This document shows positions 51,922 through 59,884 of a stretch of DNA of 64,000 nucleotides, piece by piece. This stretch comes from a virus. The notes under the pieces are model-generated. The model did no database searches. It saw only the letters and a program-made list of their open reading frames with translations, and was not told the DNA's origin. A program made the translations under genes and the position numbers. Location of the stretch: the IMG/VR virus record IMGVR_UViG_3300032053_000004, positions 62,001 to 126,000 of that record. One strand, given 5' to 3'. The stretch's first letter is position 1; each line of letters opens with the position of its first letter.

Positions 51922-52968
51922 ATGGAAGCTATTATTTGGAAACGTGGTGATTATCAAAAGTTTTACGCCAATATGAAAGTGCGTATTGGCGCTAATACTC
52001 ATAATCTTGTTGCTATTGAAGCTGGAGACGAACTTGAATATGATGGGACTATGCTCCGCTATGCTGGAGCAGAGGTTCCCCAACCTTCACTTCGTGGGGC
52101 GGTGAAGGCTGGATGGCTTTCTTCCGCTTCCGATCAACAAGGCGTCCATATAGCTACTACTAACCCAAGTAGGAACATAGCTAAAGCTCAAACAGTTAAT
52201 ACTGATCTTTCCCGAGTCCAGCGTGGAGTTCCGAGGGTTATGGAGACGGATTCTCTTGATGAAGAGACTGTTCTTCGAGTTGATGATCGCGGGCGTGATA
52301 ATGGGACTAGGCACGGGGACCGGAAAATTTTGACATCCTCGGATCGTCGTTCTGTTAGGGGCATGGAAGTACAAAATAGTGCTGATGATTCTCAAGATGG
52401 GGCCCCTGTTGGTCGTATCAGATCAGCGGCAAAAGCTTCTTTTGATGTTTCAAAAGATACTGCGTATAGCAATACGATGAGGAAGTTGAATGAGCCTGAT
52501 GCAATAGGTAAGGCTAAAATAAATAAAATTACTAGAGAAGGTGTTGAAATAACTACTAATGTCGGGAGAGTCGACCGAACAATTACGGAAGATATCGGAG
52601 ATGAAGGGGTAACCGTTGCCTCAGTCCGTCATACCTCTAGAGCATCAAGCGAAGGTATTGATATAGAGGATACTAGTGGAACTCATCGGAAAGCCGATAA
52701 GAAATCTCAAAAAGTAGAATCGTATAGAAATGAAACAACGGATCTGGTAATAAATACGAAAATCCCTGCAAGGGTTAGAATTGCTAGACACATAGACCCC
52801 AGTTTCCCGGCCAGTTGGCCCTTTGAAGGGAAAATGGCGGAGAGACTTGAACGTGTGAAGAACTATGACTCACTTTCTCCTCTTTTCCTCGAGGCTCTTT
52901 ATGCGGCCGAAGGCGATAATTTTAGGAAAGTTCTCCATACTGAATATTCAAAACAATTTCCTAAGTAA
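51922..52968 (+). CDS. Hypothetical structural-type protein, 348 aa
   Basis: Starts behind AAGGAGG. The N-terminal ~75 residues form a small beta domain ('VRIGANTHNLVAIEAGDELE', 'YDGTMLRYAGAEV'), followed by a long polar Arg/Asp-rich, probably disordered middle and a C-terminal helical part ('ARIARHIDPSFPASWPF'-like). It contains 'RSAAKAS' and 'VASVRHTSRASS', echoing the AS motifs of this phage. No enzyme signature. Confidence 0.7.
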   Translation: MEAIIWKRGDYQKFYANMKVRIGANTHNLVAIEAGDELEYDGTMLRYAGAEVPQPSLRGAVKAGWLSSASDQQGVHIATTNPSRNIAKAQTVNTDLSRVQRGVPRVMETDSLDEETVLRVDDRGRDNGTRHGDRKILTSSDRRSVRGMEVQNSADDSQDGAPVGRIRSAAKASFDVSKDTAYSNTMRKLNEPDAIGKAKINKITREGVEITTNVGRVDRTITEDIGDEGVTVASVRHTSRASSEGIDIEDTSGTHRKADKKSQKVESYRNETTDLVINTKIPARVRIARHIDPSFPASWPFEGKMAERLERVKNYDSLSPLFLEALYAAEGDNFRKVLHTEYSKQFPK

Positions 52969-52978
52969 ACCATTTATC

Positions 52979-52999
52979 GGCTCGTCTGAACGATGAGCC
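52979..52999 (+). promoter_or_regulatory. Hairpin overlapping a start codon
   Basis: GGCTCGTC (52979-52986) pairs with GATGAGCC (52992-52999), eight pairs including one G-U, five-base loop. The ATG at 52993 lies in the 3' arm and there is no Shine-Dalgarno. Confidence 0.45.
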
Positions 53000-53355
53000 A
53001 TAATAAAACTGCTGGCATAACGATATATATACAAGAGGAACTTTCCGACGCTCGTTTGCGTTGTGATGAACTCAAGTCTTATATTGTTAAAGCCATAAAT
53101 CTAATTCATTCTAGCGATAAGAAGGATCATATATATGCCGTAGCCGGAGATCTCGTTCATGCTGCTCCAGAAGCTTTGCTTAAACTGGAGAGAGCTCTCG
53201 AGGCTACGGCTATGGCTGTAAATAAAATGGATTATGAAGAGTTGCGCCAAATTCTTCGTCCCGAAAAAGTCGATGAACTTGAAAGAGTTTTAGATGATAT
53301 AAGAATAAATATACCCCGGAGAACTGGGGATAAAATGAAATTTAACGAGGATTGA
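52993..53355 (+). CDS. Hypothetical helical protein, 120 aa
   Basis: Helical throughout ('DARLRCDELKSYIVKAINLI', 'ALLKLERALEATAMAVNKMD') with no recognised domain. The overlapping endonuclease gene begins at its stop codon. Confidence 0.65.
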   Translation: MSHNKTAGITIYIQEELSDARLRCDELKSYIVKAINLIHSSDKKDHIYAVAGDLVHAAPEALLKLERALEATAMAVNKMDYEELRQILRPEKVDELERVLDDIRINIPRRTGDKMKFNED

Positions 53356-54782
53356 ACTTAGTGTATGTTTGTGGTGTGAACGAGAAAGGATTGGATAACA
53401 AATCAAAGATTAGTATTAACTGTATATGTGGAAAATTGTTTCTTATTTCGTTTAAACAGTTAAAACACAATAAGAAAATTAATAGATCAAATATTTGTAG
53501 AAGTTGTTCAATCAAAAAACTCTGGGAAAACCCTGATTATAGAATTAGGGTTAATGATTCTCTTAAATCGCTTGATAAAACACTGTTAAAACAAAAAATA
53601 TCTAAAAAATCCAAGTTAATGTGGGAAAATTCTGAATACAGGGAAAATCAAAAAAATATCCATACGAGTTCCGACTATATTAAAGAGACTTCTGAACGAT
53701 CAAAAAAACTATGGGACAATGATGATTTCAGAACAAATCAACTAAAGATAAGAAACGATCCGATTTGGATTGAAAAACAATCCAAATCTATGAAGAAACT
53801 ATGGGAAAACTCTGACTATCAAAATAGAGTTTCTAGTTCTTTATCAAAAGTTTTCATTAAGGGTTACAAGTCATCACTGGAAATAGTTACGCATAATATA
53901 CTTGAGTCCATGCATGTTCGTTTTGAAGAGCAAAAACCTTTAGGCCCTTATATTTTTGATTTTTTCTTACCAGAACATGATACTTTCATAGAATGTCAAG
54001 GTGAATACTGGCACTCAATCAAAAAGGCTTCGTCTAAAGACGCTTCTAAGTTTTCTTACTTTGAAAAATCTCGTCCTAATTCTAAAATTTTATATTTGCA
54101 TGAACGAGATTTTTTAAATCCGAAGATTGTAGAGAAAAAAATAGAAGAAATACTGAAAATTAAAATTAAAGTTGATATCGTTGATTTTTCTTTTTCTGAA
54201 GTAATACTGAAGGAGTTGGACCCTAAGATAAAGAATAAATCACACAATTCCTTACCGAAAGAATTTTTAGACTCATTCCATTATGCTCAGTTCGGTAGGT
54301 CATCCAAGGTAATATATGGAGCTTTTTTGAAAGAGAAATTAATTTCTGTTTGTAAATTTTCTACTCCTATAAGAAAAGAAGTTGCAACTTCTTTAAATTA
54401 TTCTTACTCGGAAGTTTTAGAACTCGATCGTTTTTGCATACATCCGGAGTATCAAAAGAAAAACTTCGCCTCTTGGTTTATTTCGAAGTGTATGAAAATG
54501 GTTTTTGAGAAATACTTAAAGATCAATCATTTAGTATCATTCGCTGATTCGACCTATGGACACTCCGGGGTCATATATAAAGCCGCAAATTGGAAAGAAA
54601 TTGGAAATACTAAGCCAGATTATCATTACATAAATGATGGCGGTTGGATATTGCATAAAAAAACTCTTTATAATCATGCGGTTAAAATGGGGAAAAATGA
54701 AAAAGGGTACTCATCAGAGTATGGATATAAGAAAGTATATGGAAAGTTAAAAACAAAATTTATATTTTCTCGGTTTAATTGA
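53352..54782 (+). CDS. EDxHD/Vsr-like homing endonuclease fused to a Mom-like GNAT domain
   Basis: 476 residues; TTG 53352 or a GTG at 53361 starts it. Order: four-Cys zinc finger (C24, C26, C49, C52); four NUMOD3-like units 'LWENPDYR', 'MWENSEYR', 'LWDNDDFR', 'LWENSDYQ' (57-160); a PD-(D/E)XK-type EDxHD nuclease (~173-255) with 'SSLE', 'IFDFFLPE' and 'FIECQGEYWH'; then a GNAT-type domain (~305-425) with 'HYAQFGRSSKVIYGAFL', 'LELDRFCIHPEYQKKNFASW' and 'LVSFADSTYGHSGVIYKAAN', the pattern of phage Mom-like acyltransferases. Likely a mobile endonuclease; the role of the second domain (DNA-base modification, self-protection) is inference. Confidence 0.8.
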   Translation: MNLVYVCGVNEKGLDNKSKISINCICGKLFLISFKQLKHNKKINRSNICRSCSIKKLWENPDYRIRVNDSLKSLDKTLLKQKISKKSKLMWENSEYRENQKNIHTSSDYIKETSERSKKLWDNDDFRTNQLKIRNDPIWIEKQSKSMKKLWENSDYQNRVSSSLSKVFIKGYKSSLEIVTHNILESMHVRFEEQKPLGPYIFDFFLPEHDTFIECQGEYWHSIKKASSKDASKFSYFEKSRPNSKILYLHERDFLNPKIVEKKIEEILKIKIKVDIVDFSFSEVILKELDPKIKNKSHNSLPKEFLDSFHYAQFGRSSKVIYGAFLKEKLISVCKFSTPIRKEVATSLNYSYSEVLELDRFCIHPEYQKKNFASWFISKCMKMVFEKYLKINHLVSFADSTYGHSGVIYKAANWKEIGNTKPDYHYINDGGWILHKKTLYNHAVKMGKNEKGYSSEYGYKKVYGKLKTKFIFSRFN

Positions 54783-54794
54783 GAATTTATTTAG

Positions 54795-55850
54795 ATGTCC
54801 AGTAATTCTCCTCGTGGTTTTATATTATCTGATGCGGCAATGTATGCGTTTGAGTGTCAAGAAGTATATCCTGATTTATTGAGTTTTGCTGTTGCAATTC
54901 CCGATCATTTAAAACAGTTATTTTTAGTCCCAGTTACGGTTGAACCGATGTCGATTGCATCGGTGGCTTCTCGTGTTGCATTTGATGATAGTGGGGCCGG
55001 ATATGAAACAGATTCGGCTGATTTGTTTGGGACCAAAACTTTTGTTGTTGAAAATGATCCGGAGCCAACCGTAACGGATTCCGACCCCGGATCTATGTTT
55101 GATATTGATGGATATTGGGGAAAGACCCATCAAGATGATGGGACGGACGAAAATTGGCAAGTCCCGTCAGACACAAGTTACATGTCTGACATTGATATCA
55201 CCAATTATTGGTCTTACCCTTATAGATCTGAAGAAAAACCTCGTCATTCTTCATTACGGCAAGTAGCATTCTTCAAATTGTCTCTTAAACCTGAGAGGCT
55301 AATTACTGAAGTCCCGAAGAAAATCAAAGAAAATGCGGAAGTTTGTTCTGTTAGTTTAGTATCATATGATAAGCGTGGTCGGATTTTTTCTTTTAAAGTT
55401 GATTGCGGGAATAAACCGAAAAATGTCCGAGCTTCTTTAACTAGTTTAAATGAAGTTGCTATGACTTGTTCTTGTCCGTTCTGGAGATGGAACGGACCCG
55501 AATTTAATGCTAAATCAAATAAATTTTTGCTAGGAAAACCTAACGGAAAGGCTTCTCCTCCGAATGTTCGTGATCCTGATCGGGAGTTTTGGCTCTGTAA
55601 GCATACTTTTGCTGTTTTAAAACGTTTAGACACTTTCGTCCAACAGATAGTTGATGAAAACTGGGGTTTGGACGATGATGATCTTCTTAGAGAAATAGAC
55701 GAAGAATGGGATAGATTAATTGCAGTTTCTGAAGAGACTTCAGAAGAACTAGAAGAAGAAAACCCAGAGATAGAAGTTAAAATTGAGGAGGAGGAACCAG
55801 AGGAGGAACCCGAGGTTGAGGAGGAACCTGAGGAGGAATTGAAAAAGTAA
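54795..55850 (+). CDS. Structural-type protein with SWIM zinc finger
   Basis: 351 residues. 'MSIASVASRVAFDDSG' near residue 50-66 carries the ASRVA motif. A domain at ~160-290 has 'FSFKVDCGNKPKNVRASL', 'AMTCSCPFW' and 'FWLCKHTFAVLKRL': the C-x-C...C-x-H of a SWIM zinc finger. The tail is Glu/Pro repeats. SWIM fingers bind nucleic acid or protein. Location among virion genes suggests a particle or ejected protein. Confidence 0.7.
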   Translation: MSSNSPRGFILSDAAMYAFECQEVYPDLLSFAVAIPDHLKQLFLVPVTVEPMSIASVASRVAFDDSGAGYETDSADLFGTKTFVVENDPEPTVTDSDPGSMFDIDGYWGKTHQDDGTDENWQVPSDTSYMSDIDITNYWSYPYRSEEKPRHSSLRQVAFFKLSLKPERLITEVPKKIKENAEVCSVSLVSYDKRGRIFSFKVDCGNKPKNVRASLTSLNEVAMTCSCPFWRWNGPEFNAKSNKFLLGKPNGKASPPNVRDPDREFWLCKHTFAVLKRLDTFVQQIVDENWGLDDDDLLREIDEEWDRLIAVSEETSEELEEENPEIEVKIEEEEPEEEPEVEEEPEEELKK

Positions 55851-55869
55851 AGTATTCTAAGAGGTCATT

Positions 55870-56265
55870 GTGCAATACGATTACGCTTGTTCAAAATGCA
55901 AAAACGTCCAAGAAGAAAGTTGTTCTGTAAAGGATTTTAAGGATTTCCATCCTAAATGTAATAAATGTAAATCTTCATGTAATTATCAATTTAATCCATC
56001 TGGCATACAATTTGTTTTAAAAGATGGGCCGTCCGGATCTTGGCCATCTAAAGGTAATAGGATTAAAGGACAAATGAATAAAAAGAACGATCAAATGATC
56101 CGTCGCCAACGGGATCGTTATGGTGAGGGTCAAAAAGCTATACCAAATTTTGAAGGTAAAGAAACTGAGTCTTGGAGAGAGGCTAAAAATATAGCCATGA
56201 AGGAACGCGGGGCTCAATCCGCGGCCACTTACGATAAAATCATCAAAAAAGACAAGAGAGTTTGA
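55870..56265 (+). CDS. FmdB-like zinc-ribbon protein
   Basis: 131 residues, GTG start in TTGTGC behind AAGAGG. 'YDYACSKCKNVQEESC' and 'HPKCNKCKSSCNYQFNPSGI' match the FmdB/CxxC regulatory zinc-ribbon layout, including the F-x-P-S-G-I/F end. The C-terminal half is basic. FmdB-like ribbons are frequent in phage structural modules; exact role unknown. Confidence 0.75.
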   Translation: MQYDYACSKCKNVQEESCSVKDFKDFHPKCNKCKSSCNYQFNPSGIQFVLKDGPSGSWPSKGNRIKGQMNKKNDQMIRRQRDRYGEGQKAIPNFEGKETESWREAKNIAMKERGAQSAATYDKIIKKDKRV

Positions 56266-56290
56266 TTTTTAATATCCTGTTTTATCCGAG

Positions 56291-56932
56291 ATGGCTAGAA
56301 TTTTTAGTGTTTACAGGCGTAAAAATAAGTTAGTTGACTTGAATTGGCCTTATCGGCCGGGTGTTGCTAGCTATCGAATGAAATTTGCTGGTAATTTTGA
56401 CGGGGTATTTGCTTTATTTGAGACCGTTTCCTTAAATGGAAAACAATCTTTAACCGTCCTAAATAACGGTTATACTGATAATCAATTTCGTGGTAAAACG
56501 AGATTTTTATTTAATCCAGATGATTATACAGCTTCTGGGTTGGATGATACCAAACCAATGTATATAAAGTTAGCCCCGGTAGATTTTGCTGGAGTCATCG
56601 GGGCTGACGAGGCCATGCAGTTAATTCTTCCATACAGCCCGGAGCCGAATCGAGCTTTGGTTTTGAATGGAAATGCTCCTACTCCAGGCCCTCTTGAAAT
56701 TCAACTCCCAATGCTTGTCCATAATATGATATTTACAAATTTAGACCCTGCCAACGTACTTAACGTTTCTTTTGAACCGACCGGTCCTGTATATGAAATT
56801 GGACCTTTGGCTACTACTAGTTCCATATATCCTTCAATATATCCTAACGCTAGTCAATTATTCATATCTGGAGCAGGTGGGGTCGTACCCATTAACGTTC
56901 TAGCATCGATCAGAAATAACCCAACCACTTGA
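56291..56932 (+). CDS. Hypothetical virion protein, 213 aa
   Basis: Beta-rich, Pro/Asn-rich protein ('YRMKFAGNFDGVFALFETVS', 'PMYIKLAPVDFAG', 'GAGGVVPINVLASI'), similar in composition to head decoration or tail-surface proteins. First of three consecutive genes of this type ending at a strong terminator. Confidence 0.65.
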   Translation: MARIFSVYRRKNKLVDLNWPYRPGVASYRMKFAGNFDGVFALFETVSLNGKQSLTVLNNGYTDNQFRGKTRFLFNPDDYTASGLDDTKPMYIKLAPVDFAGVIGADEAMQLILPYSPEPNRALVLNGNAPTPGPLEIQLPMLVHNMIFTNLDPANVLNVSFEPTGPVYEIGPLATTSSIYPSIYPNASQLFISGAGGVVPINVLASIRNNPTT

Positions 56933-56969
56933 TTCGATTTTTATTACACAGTTACATCAGGAGATAGCG

Positions 56970-57521
56970 ATGTCGATCACCCTCTTTAGAGTCACGAATC
57001 AACAAACTTTAAACCGATCTATATTGATAGATAAGTGTGATGATGGTCAGTCTAACTCCCCTGGGTATGCTCAGAGGGCGAAGCAGAGGGTGTATATTCC
57101 TTATGTTAATCCCCTAAATACTGCCGTTAAAGGTTATACGGATTTCGTTCCTTCTGATCGAGTCCTTCTTTCAGCAAATAATGGAACTATTGCCGGTTTA
57201 ACTACTGCTGGTCGGGTTTCTTTGGCCGTATTTGCCTCTTCTTTGATTGCAACCCCAGTAATAACTGGAGACGCTCTCGCCGGCGCAAGTACAACTGTAA
57301 CCGGTACGACTTTCGTCTCTCTCGCTCCTGATATAACTTATATAACCCTGACTAATCTTGTTGCAGTATCTCAAACTATTCCTCAGACAAGCTTTACAGT
57401 TCTTAATGCAACTACGATTACTTTCCTTGATGCCACATCGACTATTGGCGTCCCCGCAGCCGGATGGACAGCTAAAGTGTTTGCTAATTCGAAGTTTAGC
57501 AATACTTTCACTCTTGTGTAG
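56970..57521 (+). CDS. Hypothetical virion protein, 183 aa
   Basis: Good AGGAG site. Thr/Ser/Ala/Val-rich beta protein ('AGASTTVTGTTFVSLAPD') with few charges, typical of surface-exposed particle proteins. No family recognised. Confidence 0.65.
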   Translation: MSITLFRVTNQQTLNRSILIDKCDDGQSNSPGYAQRAKQRVYIPYVNPLNTAVKGYTDFVPSDRVLLSANNGTIAGLTTAGRVSLAVFASSLIATPVITGDALAGASTTVTGTTFVSLAPDITYITLTNLVAVSQTIPQTSFTVLNATTITFLDATSTIGVPAAGWTAKVFANSKFSNTFTLV

Positions 57522-57582
57522 TCCTTTATAGGATCGTCTGGGTGCCTTTAGAATCTAACCCCAAGGTAATGAGGTAAGGAAA

Positions 57583-58395
57583 ATGCGCGTAGGATTTGTT
57601 CGATCAGACATTAGTCATCTTTACTTGAACGACATTGAAAATCGCTCTCAACGAGCTTTTTCGATGGAACCGGCTGGGCAAAGCCGTTATTTCCATCAGC
57701 CGACAAGTGCAGAGATCACTACGACTCTGAACACGTACGCTTTCCTATCTGTTCTTGCAACAGATGTGGCGGCAACTGTCGATACGTCAGTTAACAATAC
57801 GCTTCGAATTCGGAAGCTTGCCGCTGACGCATTTTCGATCATTGCTGTTCCTGCCGGCGTTGCTACGGCTAAGACGGATATCCGAGATTCTTTGAATCTC
57901 TCCTTCATAAATCTCGGGCTTCCATTTGTGGCTTCGATTACTGCACCGAATAAATTGCAGATAGATACGGCCGGTACGAATGCTGGTCCGACTGCTCGTA
58001 TGGAGATTGATTCCGTTGCTAACGGATCAACTCTTAACACGGCAGTCGGGTTCCCGGTTGGCGTTACGATCGTTTCTGGTATTTCGGCTGCCACTTTGAT
58101 CGCCACCGTTTACCCAACGTCAGTCACGATCAACGTGAGTACTGCCGCTATTACGGCCCTTTCAACGTTCGTGTTGCTTAGCGCGACGAAGCAAACGAAT
58201 TTGGTGAATGGAATTGCGAACACGATAGCTCCGCAGCTTGTGGAGTCTGGTCCTGTTCTTCTTTCGTTCGTTTACGGTGTGATTTCGAAACTTCGCTCGG
58301 CTACTTTCCAGCCTGGTGGAACTCGTTCTGGACTTCCAGCTGGAATCGCAGCTGCCGTGGTTCAGAATGATGGCGTGACAGTATATACTGTTTAG
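57583..58395 (+). CDS. Probable abundant virion protein, 270 aa
   Basis: Behind GAGG/AAGG. Ala/Thr/Val/Ser-rich beta protein; G/C-ending codons like the capsid genes suggest high expression. A strong terminator follows. It might be a decoration, tail-tube-like or fibre component; no motif decides. The N-terminus 'RVGFVRSDISHLYLNDIENR' is the only distinctive part. Confidence 0.7.
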   Translation: MRVGFVRSDISHLYLNDIENRSQRAFSMEPAGQSRYFHQPTSAEITTTLNTYAFLSVLATDVAATVDTSVNNTLRIRKLAADAFSIIAVPAGVATAKTDIRDSLNLSFINLGLPFVASITAPNKLQIDTAGTNAGPTARMEIDSVANGSTLNTAVGFPVGVTIVSGISAATLIATVYPTSVTINVSTAAITALSTFVLLSATKQTNLVNGIANTIAPQLVESGPVLLSFVYGVISKLRSATFQPGGTRSGLPAGIAAAVVQNDGVTVYTV

Positions 58396-58427
58396 TCCAA
58401 TATGGATTTGGTTCTGTATGAACCCAA

Positions 58428-58455
58428 GATGAACCCTCCATTTGGAGGGTTCATC
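58428..58455 (+). terminator. Hairpin terminator
   Basis: GATGAACCCTCCA (58428-58440) and TGGAGGGTTCATC (58443-58455) pair over 13 bases; the inner pairs open into a small loop. It closes the transcript of the abundant virion protein. The tract after it is only moderately T-rich. Confidence 0.75.
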
Positions 58456-58493
58456 TGTATTAGACTTCTGTTTAGTATAGTCTTATAGATAAG

Positions 58494-58736
58494 ATGTCAG
58501 ACATACTAGACGAAGAACTTGAGACTCATGATATTTATTTATCAGCTTATTTGCTGATTTCCGGTTGTGTTTTAGTCAGACAACGTATGCAGGGTGCTCG
58601 TAAATATTTCATTTTTAAAAATCCGGCCGGCTCTATTAAAGATCTCCAAACGGCTTATTATTCAAATCAAACTTCTGTTAAACCACATCAATATGCGCAA
58701 CAGATAGTGGCTGTGAAGCAGATGTGCTTCAGCTAA
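58494..58736 (+). CDS. Small protein, DUF5659-like
   Basis: 80 residues: 'LSAYLLISGCVLVRQRMQGA' then 'RKYFIFKNPAGSIKDLQTAY' and a C-terminal helix. The layout (Y-L-...-G-x-x-L, K/R, F-x-F-x-[ND]-P) recalls small phage/bacterial DUF5659-type proteins of unknown function. Starts shortly after the terminator. Confidence 0.6.
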   Translation: MSDILDEELETHDIYLSAYLLISGCVLVRQRMQGARKYFIFKNPAGSIKDLQTAYYSNQTSVKPHQYAQQIVAVKQMCFS

Positions 58737-58785
58737 ACGTTTGTTCAGTATTTACCCTCTAAGATTAATTTTCTTAATAAGGTTT

Positions 58786-59454
58786 ATGATGCACGGAGTA
58801 TCTATTTATGAATCGTATGACGGTCCGCCAATAGACGCGACCGAGTTCTGTCTTCATTCTGGGAATATAAACACTAGAAAAACAATTCTCGATAGTTTAT
58901 ATGGCCGATTTAAAAGTATCAGTGCTCATCTACCATCGTTTCTTCCTAGTTCTCAAATTGCTCAAGAAGTAGCTTTTGATGATGGAAGAATTGATTATTT
59001 TGTAGCTCATGTGACTAAGTATACCCCCTTCGCTGAATGGAAAAAGTACTTAGAACCAGGTAAGCGTATACTATTTGAAAATCATAATCAAGATTGGCAC
59101 CCGACAGATGCTGGTTGGTGTCGAGCTTCAGATTTTTCACCTATTGTAGACGCAGGTCATGAAATTTGTTTGGATTTAGGGCATATTTTATATAGTTGTT
59201 ATTCTCGTGGGAATATCGGAGAATCAGAACAAATATTTCAAGAATTTCTACAATTACCGATTGCTTCTGTTCATGTTCATACAATGGATTCTACTATGGA
59301 CCATAGTTTGACTGGTTATGACATAGGCCCTTGGGTTCGGGCTATTGAGACGAAATGGCCTAAAGCTATTTTATTGGTGGAAGTCATGGACCCAAAATAT
59401 TCGGTTGAAGATAAAATCCAAGCTTTATCGGCTTGGAGTACCATTTCTGGTTAG
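58786..59454 (+). CDS. TIM-barrel protein, xylose isomerase-like superfamily
   Basis: 222 residues from ATG 58786 (AAGG upstream); frames open further but lack a good start. 'SISAHLPSF', 'KRILFENHNQDWHP', 'HEICLDLGHILYS', 'IASVHVHTMDSTMDHSL' and 'AILLVEVMDPKYSVEDKI' fall at the ends of successive barrel strands with metal-binding-type His/Glu/Asp, as in sugar-phosphate isomerase/AP-endonuclease-2-like barrels. It might modify a sugar on fibre, host surface or nucleotide; the substrate is unknown. Confidence 0.65.
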   Translation: MMHGVSIYESYDGPPIDATEFCLHSGNINTRKTILDSLYGRFKSISAHLPSFLPSSQIAQEVAFDDGRIDYFVAHVTKYTPFAEWKKYLEPGKRILFENHNQDWHPTDAGWCRASDFSPIVDAGHEICLDLGHILYSCYSRGNIGESEQIFQEFLQLPIASVHVHTMDSTMDHSLTGYDIGPWVRAIETKWPKAILLVEVMDPKYSVEDKIQALSAWSTISG

Positions 59455-59476
59455 CTCTTTATCATCGTTTAAATGT

Positions 59477-59881
59477 ATGAGCCGTCTTTTACCAGCAGGC
59501 ACAGTCGTGTATGATATAACGGAAGTATTTTTTCCCGTTAATACTGTGAATCGGGTTTCCGGTTTAACCTATTCTTCAGTCATATCGACAAATTTTGTAA
59601 ATAATAACCCATTGAATTGGCCAATTGCTGACGGGACAGCAATTCAAAGCGGTCAGATTCTTTCTGGAAAAATTTATTTTAATGAAATTTCCGGAAATCC
59701 TGGTTTTTATTCCATTCGGTTCTTACCGGACCGAATGGGCTTTTGGAGGTTGGTACTGAATTTCGCTGCATATAGCACTGAATTTTCTGCAGACTATGAT
59801 ATAATCCCGGCTGGAGCCTTTACCCCAAGTGCTTCAACTGGTGGTTTAACTGCTTCTTTTCTCAACAATTCAACTTGCTAA
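59477..59881 (+). CDS. Ig-like virion protein, 134 aa
   Basis: ATG 59477 ('MSRLLPAGTVVYDITEVFFP') is chosen; upstream in-frame codons lie inside the preceding gene. Beta-sandwich-like strands 'GFYSIRFLPDRMGFWRLVLN' suggest an Ig-like fold. It begins the fibre block. Confidence 0.65.
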   Translation: MSRLLPAGTVVYDITEVFFPVNTVNRVSGLTYSSVISTNFVNNNPLNWPIADGTAIQSGQILSGKIYFNEISGNPGFYSIRFLPDRMGFWRLVLNFAAYSTEFSADYDIIPAGAFTPSASTGGLTASFLNNSTC

Positions 59882-59884
59882 AAA

